A stretch of 64,000 nt of DNA from Zanthoxylum bungeanum (taxonomy: Eukaryota; Streptophyta; Magnoliopsida; Sapindales; Rutaceae): assembly GCA_019454045.1 (NCBI GenBank), contig SKCR01033467.1, forward strand, positions 1 to 64,000, written 5' to 3'. The notes under the pieces were generated by a model. It ran no database searches and was not told the DNA's origin. It was given only the letters and a program-made list of their open reading frames with translations. Each line of letters starts with the position of its first letter. Positions within the stretch are counted from its first letter, which is position 1. Positions 1 through 13,019 of this stretch are shown here, one piece after another. The position numbers and the translations under genes are program-made.

Positions 1-89
1 GGTCGCTTTCATTCAAGAAAAATTAATTGGGCAAGCCCCGATGCATGCCTTATAATCACTCGACAAATGATAAAAATATTGAATAGATT

Positions 90-1400
90 GTGCATTCGAC
101 ACATCTCAAGTTGGACTCCTGAACCTGCATTTGGTTCAGTCGACAAAGGAAAATTCCTCATGACTCTTGTCGAGTCAAGTTGGACTCCTGAACCTGCATT
201 TGGTTCAGTCGACAAAGGGTCATTCCCCATGACTCTTGTCGAGTCAAGTTGGACTCCTGAACATGCATTTGGTTCAGTCGACAAAGGAACATTCCCCATG
301 ACTCTTGTCGAGTCAAGTTGGACTCCTGAACATGCATTTGGTTCAGTCGACAAAGGAACATTCCCCATGACTCTTGTCGAGTCAAGTTGGACTCCTGAAC
401 CTGCATTTGGTTCAGTCGACAAAGGAACATTCCCCATGACTCTTGTCGAGTCAAGTTGGACTCATGAACCTGCATTTGGTTCAGTCGACAAAGGGACATT
501 CCCCATGACTCTTGTCGAGTCATTTGGTTCAGTCGACAAAGGAACATTCCCCATGACTCTTGTCGAGTCAAGTTGGACTCCTGAACCTGCATTTGGTTCA
601 GTCGATAAAGGGACATTCCCCAGGACTCTTGTCGAGTCAATTAGGACTCATGAACCTGCATTTGGTTCAGTCGACTAAGGGACATTCCCCATGAATTTTG
701 TCGAGTCAAGTTGGACTCCTGAACCTGCATTTGGTTCAGTCGACAAAGGGTCATTCCCCATGACTCTTGTCGAGTCAAGTTGGACTCCTGAACATGCATT
801 TGGTTCAGTCGACAAAGGAACATTCCCCATGACTCTTGTCGAGTCAAGTTGGACTCCTGAACATGCATTTGGTTCAGTCGACAAAGGAACATTCCCCATG
901 ACTCTTGTCGAGTCAAGTTGGACTCCTGAACCTGCATTTGGTTCAGTCGAAAAATGGACATTCCCCAGGACTCTTGTCGAGTCAATTAGGACTCCTGAAC
1001 CTGCATTTGGTTCAGTCGACAAAGGGTCATTCCCCATGACTCTTGTCGAGTCAAGTTGGACTCCTGAACCTACATTTGGTTCAATCGACAAGGGACATTC
1101 CCCATGACTCTTGTCGAGTCAAGTGGAACTCCTGAACCTACATTTGGTTCAATCGACAAAGGGACATTCCACATGACTCTTGTCGAGTCAAGTGGAACTC
1201 CTGAACCTACATTCGTTTCAGTCGACAAAGGGACATTCCACATGACTCTTGTCGAGTCAAAATGAACTTCTGAACCTACATTCGGTTCAGTCGACCAAGG
1301 GACTTTCCCCATGAATGTTGTCGAGCCAAGTGGAACTCCTAAACCTACATTCGGTTCAGTTGACCAGAGAATGTTCCCCATTACTTATGTCGAGTCAAAT
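90..1400 (+). repeat. 69-bp tandem repeat array in the 3' region of a Tat-like retrotransposon
   Basis: About 19 copies of a 69-bp unit (23 codons, so it stays open in several frames and gives spurious ORFs on both strands). Each unit holds two short inverted repeats: CTGAACC and GGTTCAG around a 7-nt loop, and GACTC and GAGTC around a 5-nt loop. Copies diverge rightward from about 1090, and one partial unit lies near 520. The array directly precedes an LTR at 1653. Hypervariable tandem repeats between pol and the 3' LTR are a known property of Tat/Ogre/Retand Ty3 elements. A homologous array lies inverted at 53890-55010. Confidence 0.9.
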
Positions 1401-1652
1401 GTATCCATCGATCTTCAAACTGATTAGACGACCAAGAACCGATTCCCATAAGTCAAGTCAAATCAGAATGACTAAGACTTCGTCTGCCCAGATGATACAC
1501 GCGATATATTCCAAAAACCCACATTTTGCACAATACTCTTATAAAACCATTCGACAGAAGGTGATACATTCTTATCACGTGCTTTTTGTGATTAGTATCA
1601 TTCGACACAAACATATATACTCTCTAAGACAAAACTTTTTTGACTTAGAGTA

Positions 1653-2349
1653 AGGGACAAACTGTACGAACCAAAAATGGGCCAAGGATAAAACCGTCTT
1701 TTACCTTAAAAGCCCAAAATAGTGTGCAGAGCCCAAAATGGTATGCAAAGCCCGAAAGTAAAAGCCAGGCCCAAAAGATATATAAGCTTATATGGACCAA
1801 ACTTGGGCCAAAGGTAAAATCATCGAAGCCCAAGGTAAAGCCCAATAAAACCCTTCTTCCACTTGCAGAAAAATGATTCATACACAAAGCCAAATCTATA
1901 CCAAACATTTCCCACTTACCCTAATCATAATCGAACTGCTCCACTTTGTTCACTAAATAAAGATATCTTAGCACATTGTGGGACTTATGCCAGCTGCAAA
2001 AGTCATTTACCTTCAACTATAAATTATAACAAAATACGAGAAACAAAGGCAGTTCTTTCTGACAAGCTTCTCTTCTCTAACATAAGCTCTCAGAGCTTCA
2101 TATTTCCAAAACATTCTCTTCCGCCCTCACGGCCACCTAAAGAAGGTCAAGGTAATAGCAAACCTTGCTTTCATAGTTAACATATTTATTCTTCATTTCA
2201 TACAACTGACTTGGGCGTCGGAGTGTCTCCGGTACCTACCACACCGGTAGGCAGTCTACTCCCATTCATTCTTCTTTGTTTTGCAGGATCATTAGTGCCC
2301 CTATTTCCAAATTCTGATTGTGGACCTCGGCCAAAATCCAGCTTCCACA
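1653..2349 (+). mobile_element. 3' LTR of a Tat-like Ty3 retrotransposon (element continues left of window)
   Basis: About 697 bp. It matches the LTR at 53130-53764 (opposite strand) at both ends. The left end carries GGGACAAACTGTACG and the right end carries the block around the ACACCGGT palindrome (2240-2248), then TTTGTTTTGCAGGATC, and finishes in TTCCACA. The start is inferred by alignment with the other copy, and the expected TG appears mutated to AG here. The internal region and 5' LTR are outside the window. Only noncoding sequence is seen in it. Confidence 0.75.
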
Positions 2350-3560
2350 AACACGTGCAAGCAAAGTGAGCCAAGCTGAAAAAGGAAGCTAACACGTGAT
2401 TGGGCTTCATAATTTCAAGGAGGAATTTTATAATAGGCCGTGAGCAGAGAAAAGAGAACAAAAATTGTTGATTGTTAATTAAAAAGGCTTGCACGTGGGC
2501 CAGATGATGAAATTAGGTTTCCAATATTCAAGTTGTTTATTATAAAAAAGCCAATGAAAGTTGAAGACAGGGGGAGCTACTGCGCATAATACAACAAAAA
2601 CAAGAAAAAAACCGAGAGCTTCATACGTGCAGGCGTGAAGCCGAGAGCTGCTGCGCAAGAATTAGAAGAAAACAAAGAAGCAGCATCCACGCGTGAAGGA
2701 AGCAGAGTTGCTGCGCGAAGGCTCTAGGTGCGTGAGAGAACCAGAAGGCTAGGTGCAGCATTCGCGCGTGAGAGAGAAGAAGTTCTTCAGGAAAGCCGAG
2801 AGTCGGGACGCAGATCAGTATTAATTCAGAATAACATGTCGCTCCAATCCCAGGCTAGATTTATTTCTTTTATGGGGAACTAATTTTCTAGGCAAAACTA
2901 TGGATGAACTTTTGTGTTTGATTTTTATTATTTATGTTTTTTATTACTACGAGTACCTTTTAATCGTTTAATAAAATTAATGGCTGTTATTTTCTATTAT
3001 CTTTCGATTATTTAATCCAGAAATTATGTTTTGTCAAATCCCATATAGATCCAGTCACGCTTCTTCTATGTGTGGTTTGCGAATTTAATTGTGACTGGTA
3101 AAAGTCGTTTTATGTGTTGGTCTTCTGCTGCAGTATTGCCTGAGGGTATATTGTCGACGTTAGATAACTCGTAACGATGACTTTTGTGTGTTGTTAACAT
3201 AGAGAAAATAATCATTAATTACCTTAGAATTTGAATATGTGTAGAATTGAATATCTTCCGGTTGTTGGTTTGGGATGTGAAACCTTCAACTGAGTAGTAA
3301 TAGGAATTAATAACTGAATATAGGAGTTTGATGCAAGAGGGATTCCTGACGCTTTGCTGCTTTTCTCTGCCATTATCTTTTAATATCTTTTCATTATTTT
3401 ATTTATCTTAAAATTTAATTACCAATTTTTATCGTTTTATTTCTTAAGTTACCGTTAACGTTTTGTTTGAGTAAATTAGTTCCTGTAACCATCTCTCTGA
3501 GGAATCGACACCCCAACTGTACTGCAATAACCGCGAGTCATATTTGGGCGTAATCACCTA
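2350..3560 (+). other. possible degenerate LTR fragment; no gene seen
   Basis: Noncoding. From about 3420 the text (Ty3-like T-rich tail, then CTCTGAGGAATCGACACCCC and a short tract ending near 3550) resembles the right end of an Athila/Tat-type LTR, like 59690-59770 in this window. I found neither a matching second copy nor a primer-binding site next to it, so this is a weak call. Positions 2560-2820 are purine-rich with repeated GAGAGC/TGCGCG words. Confidence 0.3.
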
Positions 3561-6500
3561 TTGATCCTCATTTTCCTTCTACCGATCCTCCATCATCAAC
3601 AGACGATCATCCACAGTCTTCTATCGATCCTCGTCTGAGCCTATTCCATTAAAATGATGCGATCACGTAACAAAGTGACTATGAGATCACCACCAGCTAT
3701 ATGATGAGAATCATAATATAGACCAGCGCCATCTGAGCCTACTGAAGGGTGAGAGTGATGAGGAGGAGGATCAACCTGTGACGACCGGTTCTGTGTCCTA
3801 TCAAATAGAAAAATAAAAAAAATTAAATGAATGAATCACTTTGTTGCATGAATATACAAGTCATTTTATTATATCTGTCATGAAAACATTGTCTGCATAT
3901 ATGCAATAGAGGCTCATCCGTCGCATGACTCTCTGGTTAATGATCGTCGGATGCTCTAAGGAGGTGAGCTTGTCATCCAAATTGAGCTCAAAATGTTGCA
4001 AGAGCTGGGTGATGAGCAGGTCATGGGAATGTCCGTCTTAATATGAGTATTAACCTGAAATCAATGCCTAATAATAAGGGCTCATATATCCACCATACGG
4101 CATTGTAGAAACAAAATAATTTTTTAGGCATTGTCTAGTATAAAATATAAATAAATTAATTAGTATAATATTTTCTTACTTGAATTATGCAGTCTGGCAA
4201 GATGATGTCTAAAATATTAACCTCATATGCGTGATCTATACACGACACGATGATCAATTGAATGACATCCTCTATAGGCTGAATGCCTAGCTTGATGTGC
4301 ATCTGCTCTAACGCGTGCAATATGCCAGCATAAAACAAGGAATGCTCATGTTCCGTGAGCCTCGGTACCACCACCATATCCATGACAGCTCTCTGATCAA
4401 GCCATGTTTTCTACTATCAGCCATCATAAGGGCCAAACTACATATTATCCACAATTGGGCACCCCAATATCTCACATATAAGGTCAGACGTAATATCCAA
4501 CATCTGTCTGAACAACTAAGTCGAAAATTGAAATGACGCCTCCAGATCGATTCTTAGTCGATGTTACTGATGAACATCCGACATAATCGATCATTAGACT
4601 GGGGTGTCTAAAGTAAAAAAAATTGTCACATCTCATCTCACGCAATAGGTCGACTTGTCCATATCAGACAATATTTTTTATATCTATTGCATGTACCCAA
4701 CAATATGTCATATTCTTCAAACATTATGGTATTGACTGAATGACTCATTGTTGAGGAAGTAATAAGGAACAAGATCAGTCATTAACTTCGGAAAATAGTT
4801 CGGAAATCCTAAGAATTTCGGAGAAAACTTCGGATAAAACTTTGGAAATCATAAGTACTTCGGAGACTATTTCGGATATCCTAAGAAATAACGGATAACT
4901 CAAAGTTTTTTTTGGTCATATTCCGTTCACTTCGGGGACCTCGACTATTTATATTTTGAAATTTCGGAGATCCGAAAAATTGACTTCATATATCTTAAAG
5001 ACTTTATAGATCCGAAGTGAAATAGTGAATTCTTCGAATCTATCAAGTTTCAAATAAAAAAATAATAAAAAAGTAAGACTTCGGAGAACACAAGATAAAT
5101 ATCGTAGAAGATGAATTCTGTATTTCGGAGAGTAGATATTTTGGCAAAACGTAAGTATTGTGACTCAATTTGCCAACTGACAAATTTTTTTTGGCTCGTC
5201 AATTTCCCATTTTTAATTCTTTTATTTTGTAGGTACGAGCTTTTTTAATTTTAGGCTTGGGCTTGGTGAACTAGGCTAATTTACCACAATAATATCTAAA
5301 GTAGAGTTACCAAAATACTATAGGGGTTTAGATAGATAAAAATGGGGCTAAATCCTAATATTGGACTTCTGAACCCGTTTAGTACCCTCATCCATTTTGG
5401 GTTTTTCATTTTAAAAGTAAAAAAATTTATAGGTAATTTTCATTTACCTCCCCTATGATTTTACCTAATTATAAATCGATCTATCTAGCTTTGATAGTAC
5501 TCAAAAGATTAATTTTACATTTATTTTTCTAAGCATAGGAGGATAATTAGAACTCATATCTCCTCCTTACTCACATATATTTTTTTTTCCTTTTTAAAAG
5601 ATAAGAAGTAGAAAAAATCTAAATTTAATTTTTTAACTCTTTATTTATATAAATGGAATTCAAACTCCAAAATTCTTGCATAGTCTCAATGATCTTACTT
5701 GTAGCATAATCAAGATATATAAAATTAGTATCTCAATTGATGTGTCATACGATGTTGTAAAATTTATTGATATGTGTTACAAGATTAATAAATCAATAAT
5801 AGATAATAAAATATATAATTAGAGAGTGTCTGGGAGACAATCCACGGAGAATGTCAGTTGTAGTCTCTAAATTTAGGTCAAAATTAAAGATATCAAATTT
5901 TAAAAAATTAATATATATTATAACAAGTAAGCGAAAATAATATATCTTGATAAAGCATGATCACAATTATATAATTGTAATATATTATTGATAAAAATCG
6001 ATTTTACAACGATTTTTTTTTTTAAATCAATTTTGTAAATCTCAACAGAGATCTTTATCTAAAAGGAGGGAGTAGAAGATGAAATGGAAGAATAAAAAAT
6101 ATCAGTATCTTCAGTAAACCCTCTACGACATATAAAAAAAAAAATAGATAAAGTTTTAAGTTTTTGTTAATCTTTTATCACACATTTATTTATAGTAATA
6201 GGCGGTTAATTAAGATTTACTTATTTATAAATTTTTATCCAATAACTATTAATTACAATTTGTAAAAAAATTAACTAAAATTCGGTTCAACACCCGATTC
6301 AAATTTAAAAAATAATGAACTTTTTTATTTATTACGAATTCGATCGTCATGTCCAATAAAGCCCAAGCTGAGGTCAGTCAACAAACCCTAAACCAATTTG
6401 TAGTGCGCACACAAAAATCAAAATCGAAATTTTAACTTCAAATTATAATCGAAATTTAACAAAATTTCTATTTTTGAGAATTTAGAGAAATCATAATAAG

Positions 6501-7441
6501 GAAATCGTACTTAAAAGACCTAAATGGTTTACAAGTGCGTGCTTCAATTAATTTTAAGAAGTCTTATATGAGTTTATAAAATATGATCTCTACTGATAAA
6601 TAATAAAAATAATAAAAGCTTAATGTTGGGTTATGCTTGGGCTAAATTTAGAGCATAATGTTGGATCGAAAAAATAACCGTGTTTTTTTGTATGAAGACT
6701 TCGTATTCGGGCAAAACTTTGAAATAAATTTTTGAGCTAAAAATAAACAATATAGCATAACTGTTTTTACATTTTGAAACCCTAATTTTAAGCCAAATTT
6801 TAAAATTTCAGCTAGCAGCCTATAGAAAAATATCTTTTGATTTGTCAATCGAAAAAGCTAATGTATTTGGACTAAAGTTCCATACATTCATATTAGAATC
6901 GATATTGATAAATCTTGACCTTAAATTGAGATTATAAGAGATTGTCAAACAAAATGTCTATAATTTATCAACTAAACTTTTATGAGGGAGTCGAAAAGAG
7001 ACACATGAATTTGATAACATGCATGACTAATCAAGATTTGGTTGATATATAGTCATGTTTGCTTTGAGTAATAAACATGATCAAAAGTCAAGGCAGTATT
7101 AGGTTGGGACAATTTTGTCAATAAAGATGGAAGCATGCAATTTAAGAAATAATATATTTATGGGGGGTCAAATTTACTAAGCAATAAGTACACACTTAAT
7201 ATAAGTAATATAGGATTAAGTGGCCCTTAGCATTATCAATATATATAATTAGGTATTAGAAGAAACAAGTTTGATTACATTTCTAGTTGGTGGTGTTGAA
7301 AATTTCTTTGAGAATTATTGCTTGAAGTGTCATGTGTTTCCATATTACTTTTGTTTAGAAAGTCCATAATATCTCCTTCAATTGTGCCTTTGTTTTTATA
7401 CTAAACTTGCTAGTGTCAAAACATTTGCAATAGCTAGCTAG
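3561..7441. other. gene-poor AT-rich intergenic DNA
   Basis: No recognisable gene. A 75-codon minus-strand ORF at 4156-4383 has no family I recognise and no supporting exon structure. Positions 4770-5150 are enriched in CTTCGGA/TTCGGAGA words. The rest is A/T-rich with simple tracts. Confidence 0.6.
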
Positions 7442-7645
7442 TGTTTTTTTTTTCTTTTTCTTTTTCCAAATTGTTGGAAATCTCACTGTCAAATCACCCA
7501 TTTCGGGTTTAAGCGGAGTAGGTAAAATTTTGGACTGTCCCGAACTCTTATAAGAAACGTACTCCTTGAATTCGAACCCAGAACCTGAAGATCATCAGAT
7601 TTTGAATCCTACACCACCGAATCACGTCTCTTGAGGAGGTGTTTT
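7442..7645 (-). mobile_element. SINE (tRNA-derived), family A copy 1
   Basis: Minus-strand copy. The poly(A) tail appears as a T-rich tract at 7446-7466. The body follows, and the pol III B-box-like motif is in reverse complement at the GAATTCGAACCCAGAACC site (7568-7585). The same body is recognisable at 17567, 20220 (decayed), 28099, 36307 and, in plus orientation, 37999. The family shares the words for 'GTCAAACCACTCAT' and 'GGCTGTCCCAGGCTCTTA'. Confidence 0.7.
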
Positions 7646-8283
7646 TTGTTTCCTTCTTGATTATCCCCCTTTTCTGCAAAACTAACAAAAGAATAAGTGA
7701 AATTTCCTTATTTTGTGTAATATGTAAATTGGGTGGGAATTTTTTTCCAAAAAAAATCAAAAAAATCAAAAAACAATGCTTTTATTTGATATTGTTGTCT
7801 CAAAAAACACAGAATAAGAATTTTCATATTTTCATACTTTGAAGAAACAAATTTTTGTTTGTTTTTTGTTTCAATAAAATTCCACTTCAATTATAATTAT
7901 TATTTTGTGCAATGAGTACATCTATAAGATTATAACCATACATGTTTAAGATTTAGTTTTTAGTTTTTTTTTTCATTACATTCTTATCTGACTCATCACA
8001 AACTCATACTATATCTATTTACCTCTCAATCAATTATAAATTTAATGCCATCCCAAGGGTCATGACTCATGATCCATTGATTTTCAAATAATTATATTGT
8101 GTTTATTACATGGGTTCGAATATTGAGAAGATAAAGAGATAAAAATTAAATTTAGATTTTACCCATCCATACCTTATTAGAACACACAAGTCTTTCTCTT
8201 CCACTCGGGGAGGCAAATATTTGTTTTGAAAGAGAAGAATATCGACCTTAGACAACACTAAAAATAAGCTGCTCATGTCCAAA

Positions 8284-8980
8284 TAGGGATGACAACAGAT
8301 GAATTACGGTACCGTTTTGCAAATACCAAACTCATTCGTACTCACAAAACTAAAAACTAAACTCACCGATTATCCGTTGTGGGTTTTACGTACTTAACAT
8401 AACTAAACTCATCCGCTCTCAACAAATAAAATATCAAGCATTTATTAGTATTTGACGAATTTTTAACAGATTCTTAAATTTAAAACACTTAAAATGAATA
8501 AAATACATTCAATCGAACTTAGTTTTAAATTAATAATAAAAGGTATAAATTCATAACATTATGCTAAAAGAAAATGCATGCGATAAATTAAAATTTAACA
8601 TTAAAACAATACTGTTAATATATAATTCCATCACAAGTTCTTTATTTTAACCCAAAAAACCCCCAGCAAAATAGCATAATAAAAAAAACAACAACCATCA
8701 TACATTCAACACCAAGCTAAAATCATCATCTCATAACCTCATTTGCATGTAGCATTCATCCTAAATTTATTAATAATAATATAATAGAAAAATAAATCTA
8801 AATAAAATAAGAGTGTTGGGTTGACAAATATCGAATGTGGGTATCCACCTAATTTATCTATTTACCAAATCCACTCATTACCTGTAACAAGTGTTGATTT
8901 GTAATATCGAACGCATCCATTACTCGCTAAAAGACATACTAAATACTAGCCATATCGGATTTGTGGATGAAATTACCATC
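8284..8980. mobile_element. MITE-like element with imperfect terminal inverted repeats
   Basis: The left end (AGGGATGACAACAGATGAAT) and the right end (reverse complement near TAAGGATGGTAATTTCATCC, 8965-8984) form imperfect inverted repeats. This is a common layout for noncoding hAT-type MITEs whose ends read AGGGATGGCAA. The interior has no ORF. Exact ends and target duplication are not resolved. Confidence 0.45.
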
Positions 8981-9101
8981 CTTATATCCAACTCGATTTC
9001 GATTCCATGATTTTCTCCATTTTTTTTTGAAAAAATAACCCCCACTCTATAATAAAATCTTACTTCCACCTCCGATATCAACCCTAACTTTCCCCAAGCT
9101 C

Positions 9102-9323
9102 ATGCATTATCTCGAGGATTATCAAAACCTTTTCCAGGAACCATCCGAAACTGAAGAAATACAAAGGGGCCATAACAATTTTTCACCAGGCCAACACCTA
9201 GCAAATCCATGCAGCTACGTGTTTAATCCACCTTGGATCCTGAAAATTTTTTCCATTTCGGTTTTATATATGAAACTTGATGACAAACCAGAACCAGATC
9301 CCCGTAATTTGAAAACAGTGTAA
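9102..9323 (+). other. unrecognised 73-codon ORF, probably not a gene
   Basis: An isolated open frame of 73 codons between a MITE and a SINE. I recognise no domain and no flanking exon. It is slightly less A/T-rich than its surroundings, so a relic exon cannot be excluded. Confidence 0.15.
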
Positions 9324-9600
9324 CTGTTTTGTGTTCTTTCTGCAGATTGTTGCGAGAAGCTTCAAAAACTTTCATCTTTTTGCATACAGACAAATTGTTT
9401 CACCAACTTTTTTTTTTTTTTTTTTTTTTTTGCCATTTGCTCTTCTAAATTATAAAACGTTGAAATTCATGATATTAAATCAACTCAAAAGTTAATTTTA
9501 GAATTGATGATTATGTTATGTTTATATTTTTAGATCAAAATATATGAGATATTTTTCTCAAACACTCTCTCACGTGCATGCCGATCTTTTATCAGATTTG

Positions 9601-9833
9601 TATCACATGAGTAAGTAACGTTGGACTTGAGTGGTTTGCTCCCTCTCAGGATCAAGGTTCGAATCCCACTAGATGCATTTCCTTGGGGTCATACCCCATG
9701 GTGTGAAAAGCCAGCGACTTATCCTGATCTGTGTTGGGAAACTTCTTAGGGCACATGACACAGGTCCCGGGGATTAGTCGAGGTGCGCGTAAGCTGGCCC
9801 GGACACCCCGGTTATCAAAAAAAAAAAAAAATT
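9601..9833 (+). mobile_element. tRNA-derived SINE, family B (Au-like)
   Basis: It has an A-box-like region (TGGACTTGAGTGG, about 9623) and a clear B-box (GGTTCGAATCCC, 9656-9667), a GC-rich 3' body (AGGTGCGCGTAAGCTGGCCC near 9780-9799) and a terminal A tract (9818-9831). The body is unrelated to SINE family A in this window. It resembles the widespread angiosperm Au SINE in its 3' half. That assignment is from memory and should be checked. Confidence 0.7.
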
Positions 9834-10380
9834 GTCTATGAAATCATGCTAAAATTCATAAGATTAATTCAAACCAAAGGATAACTTAAGACTAAAAAAT
9901 TATCCAACATTTATATTACAAAAAATAAAACATAATAATGAGCATGGCTGCTGTGCATGAATCCAAACGAAGCTAGGGTTTGTTTTGTAGTACAAGTTCT
10001 AAAACCGATGGCTATGACCATTCTATTAGAAATAACATCTGGTTTAGTAAATGACTGAAATTGATATATATGATTTTCTCTTCTTGTCCTTGGGTTTTTG
10101 TAAAAACTTATTTTGATTAAATAATTATTGAAAGAATAATTAATATTTTAGAGTTAATTAAGGAAAGTCATTGGAGTTTTGATTATTTGCAAAAGCAACT
10201 TATACTTTTGAAGATTTAATTACCATATATTAACCAAAACAATATAAGATTATATGCCTTTTATATTATGTATAACTAAAAGATTCATATCATTAAGAGG
10301 TGTTACACTAAATTCTGCATGAATGAATATGACTTCTTACTCGGTACACCTAAGAATGTATTCAAGTTTGTTTGTTTGTT

Positions 10381-10428
<48 letters not shown>

Positions 10429-10872
10429 TTTTTATGATAAACTATTTTATACTTAATTAATATATGAGTAAAGCATTTTATGTTTTAAAAATGACATATT
10501 CGGCTTAAATGTTAAAATGATTACGTGTATCCGATTTTGTTTTATTAAGGTCGTGCAATCCCTACATATATGATGGACACTAAAAATTATACATTTAATA
10601 AAAGAGAATTAATTATTTTATACTTATAATTTCATTAATCCTCTTAATTTAGCACATTTATAAAATAATAATTATATTTATATTTTATGTGTAGGTAAAA
10701 TATGTTTCGAAAGCTCATCGGGAAAAAAATGGATATGAGATTTAAATTTCATGACCCAGAAAACCCAAAAATAACATGACAACTAGATTCAAATCGAACT
10801 TGGAAACACTCACCATGTTTAGATTGTCGACAAAATGAGCTTAAGATATATTTACTTACACATGTATTTTAT

Positions 10873-10912
<40 letters not shown>

Positions 10913-13019
10913 ATATAATAAATAAATAAATAAGAAATGAAAACTCACGTTAGTTGTCATTCCTAATGGAAAAGTTGTCATTTACAAATTGCAAGCACAA
11001 TTTACAATTTGAAAATAGGTGTCGAACATCTCTATAGAGGTGCTCAACGCCTCTTTTATTCAGTGGGATTTTCATAATTTTCTCTGAAAATTTGTGGAGT
11101 TTCAGCTCTTGTGTGTTTATTTTTTAAAAGTTTTGTTGTAATTTCTTTTTATTTCAATAATAAAATTATATGTGTTTTTATTCAAATCATGAGTAGCTAA
11201 TTTCATCATCATGTGGTAAATGGTGAATCTCTTAAAATAAGCATATAGATTAATCTTATTTATATTATAATATATGAATTGTAATCTAAAGACTAATATT
11301 TAATTTAAATCTGAATTAATTATTGACAAACTTTGTTACCGCCTACATGGTTGGTTTTATTTATTTGACATAATTGAGTACTTAATTGGACTTGTTATAG
11401 GCAAATATTATTATCACCGTATTTATGACCAGTTTTATATGTTTTGACATAATTAATCCATGGAATAAATTAATTGAGTAATAATGACAATTTATATATT
11501 ATAAAAAGTAAGATTTCTCTAAATTTGAAATATTAATAGTGAATCTTCTAGCCTCAATATTTTATTTTATTATTACAGACTCATTTAAAATTGTCAATCA
11601 TTTCCAATAATTTACTCTTTTATTTTCATTCGAATTATTATTTTATTTTATTAAATATATTCATTGTGGATTGACCTCTGACTTACCGAGTTATTTTATT
11701 ACTTCAACACTCTTATACTTAAAAATAAATAATCACTTTATGGGTATGTCGATATACTCCTATTTCATGTTATTATTATTAGTCTTTTACTAAGCTTGAC
11801 TTTACTCATCTTGCATCATCGGATAGAAAAATTAGTTCGCACATGAGCACTTTTATTTCATTATTATAAAATGTTTGATAAAAAAAATCATGAAAAATAT
11901 TCAGTGTTTGATTTATTGGTTGAATTTGTGAATCAAAATTTCTCTCCATTAATGATGATATTTTTATATCTGTTTCTTTGCGTTCTATGAAATGTTCTTA
12001 TAAGCATTTTCTTTGAATGGATTGGAATTAGTCAGGTAATTGATCATGAGTTTTTGTAATTTTATTTTTAAAACTCTTTAATTTAAAAATATATTTGTTT
12101 ACTTTTCTTTAAATATGATTTATTTGCAGATGGTATATATCATTCAATATTTTTTTTTTCTCATGGATGACCTCCCCTACCATAGAAATGTTGACAACAT
12201 TTTTTGAGAAATTCACAGAAGATTCCTATGAATTTTGCAAAGATAAATAGTGAATAATTAAGTTTAATTTTTTTTTAATTAACATATTCAACAACACTTA
12301 AATTTGATGTATTAATTTATGGCAATTAAGAAACATAAAAAAAATGATAATAAAACAAATAAGATAAATTTACTAATATAATTGCCATTTTGATTTCATT
12401 AAATCATATCAATAACATGAAGAAAATGTGTTAGTTAAAAAATAATATATCATTCTTAGTTATCTAAAGTATATATGTAGCAAGTCAAATATGCCTTACT
12501 ATATAAAAATGTTGATTTAGGAATTTTATTTTTAATATTATGCACAAGGAATAACCAACTCTCTAAAAAAAAAAAAAAAAAAAACTCTCTAAGCTAAACA
12601 TCCCAAATTGTAATTCTCAACTAAATATATAAAGGAAAATGTTATTGAAACTAATTATATTACGTTTACAAAAATGTTTATAATTATAAAAAAATGCTAT
12701 TTAAAAGTTGGTCATAAACTATGGATAATTATTTAATATAATAGGAGAATAAGTGACATTGTACCACCAGCTAGTTAACATATGACATAATATGATAGTT
12801 TTATTAAATATAATTATTAATTATTTAATAATTTTTTAATATTTTAGTACATTTTTATGCGCTTAACTTAATACACAAAAGCTTTAGAAATTTTTTCATA
12901 TACAAAATTATTTTCTTTTTACAAATAACATTATTATTCAAAAGTGAAAAAAGTACTTTAGTATTTTAAACTTTCCAGTTTCAAATATATGTAACCCTAT
13001 TTCCATAAAATCAAGAAAT
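9834..13019. other. AT-rich intergenic DNA with microsatellites
   Basis: No gene recognised. It holds an ATT trinucleotide tract (about 10393-10427), an AT dinucleotide tract (about 10876-10907) followed by AATA repeats, and several A/T homopolymers (for example 12567-12584). Confidence 0.7.

Noticed and set aside
67..1107. Long ORFs on both strands with a 23-residue repeat
   Set aside because: Consequence of a 69-bp tandem repeat that lacks stops; no start, domain or codon signal beyond the repeat.
90..1400. CRISPR-like array
   Set aside because: Units are directly adjacent with no unique spacers, in a plant nuclear genome, beside an LTR.
4156..4383. 75-codon minus ORF
   Set aside because: Isolated, no domain, no exon context.
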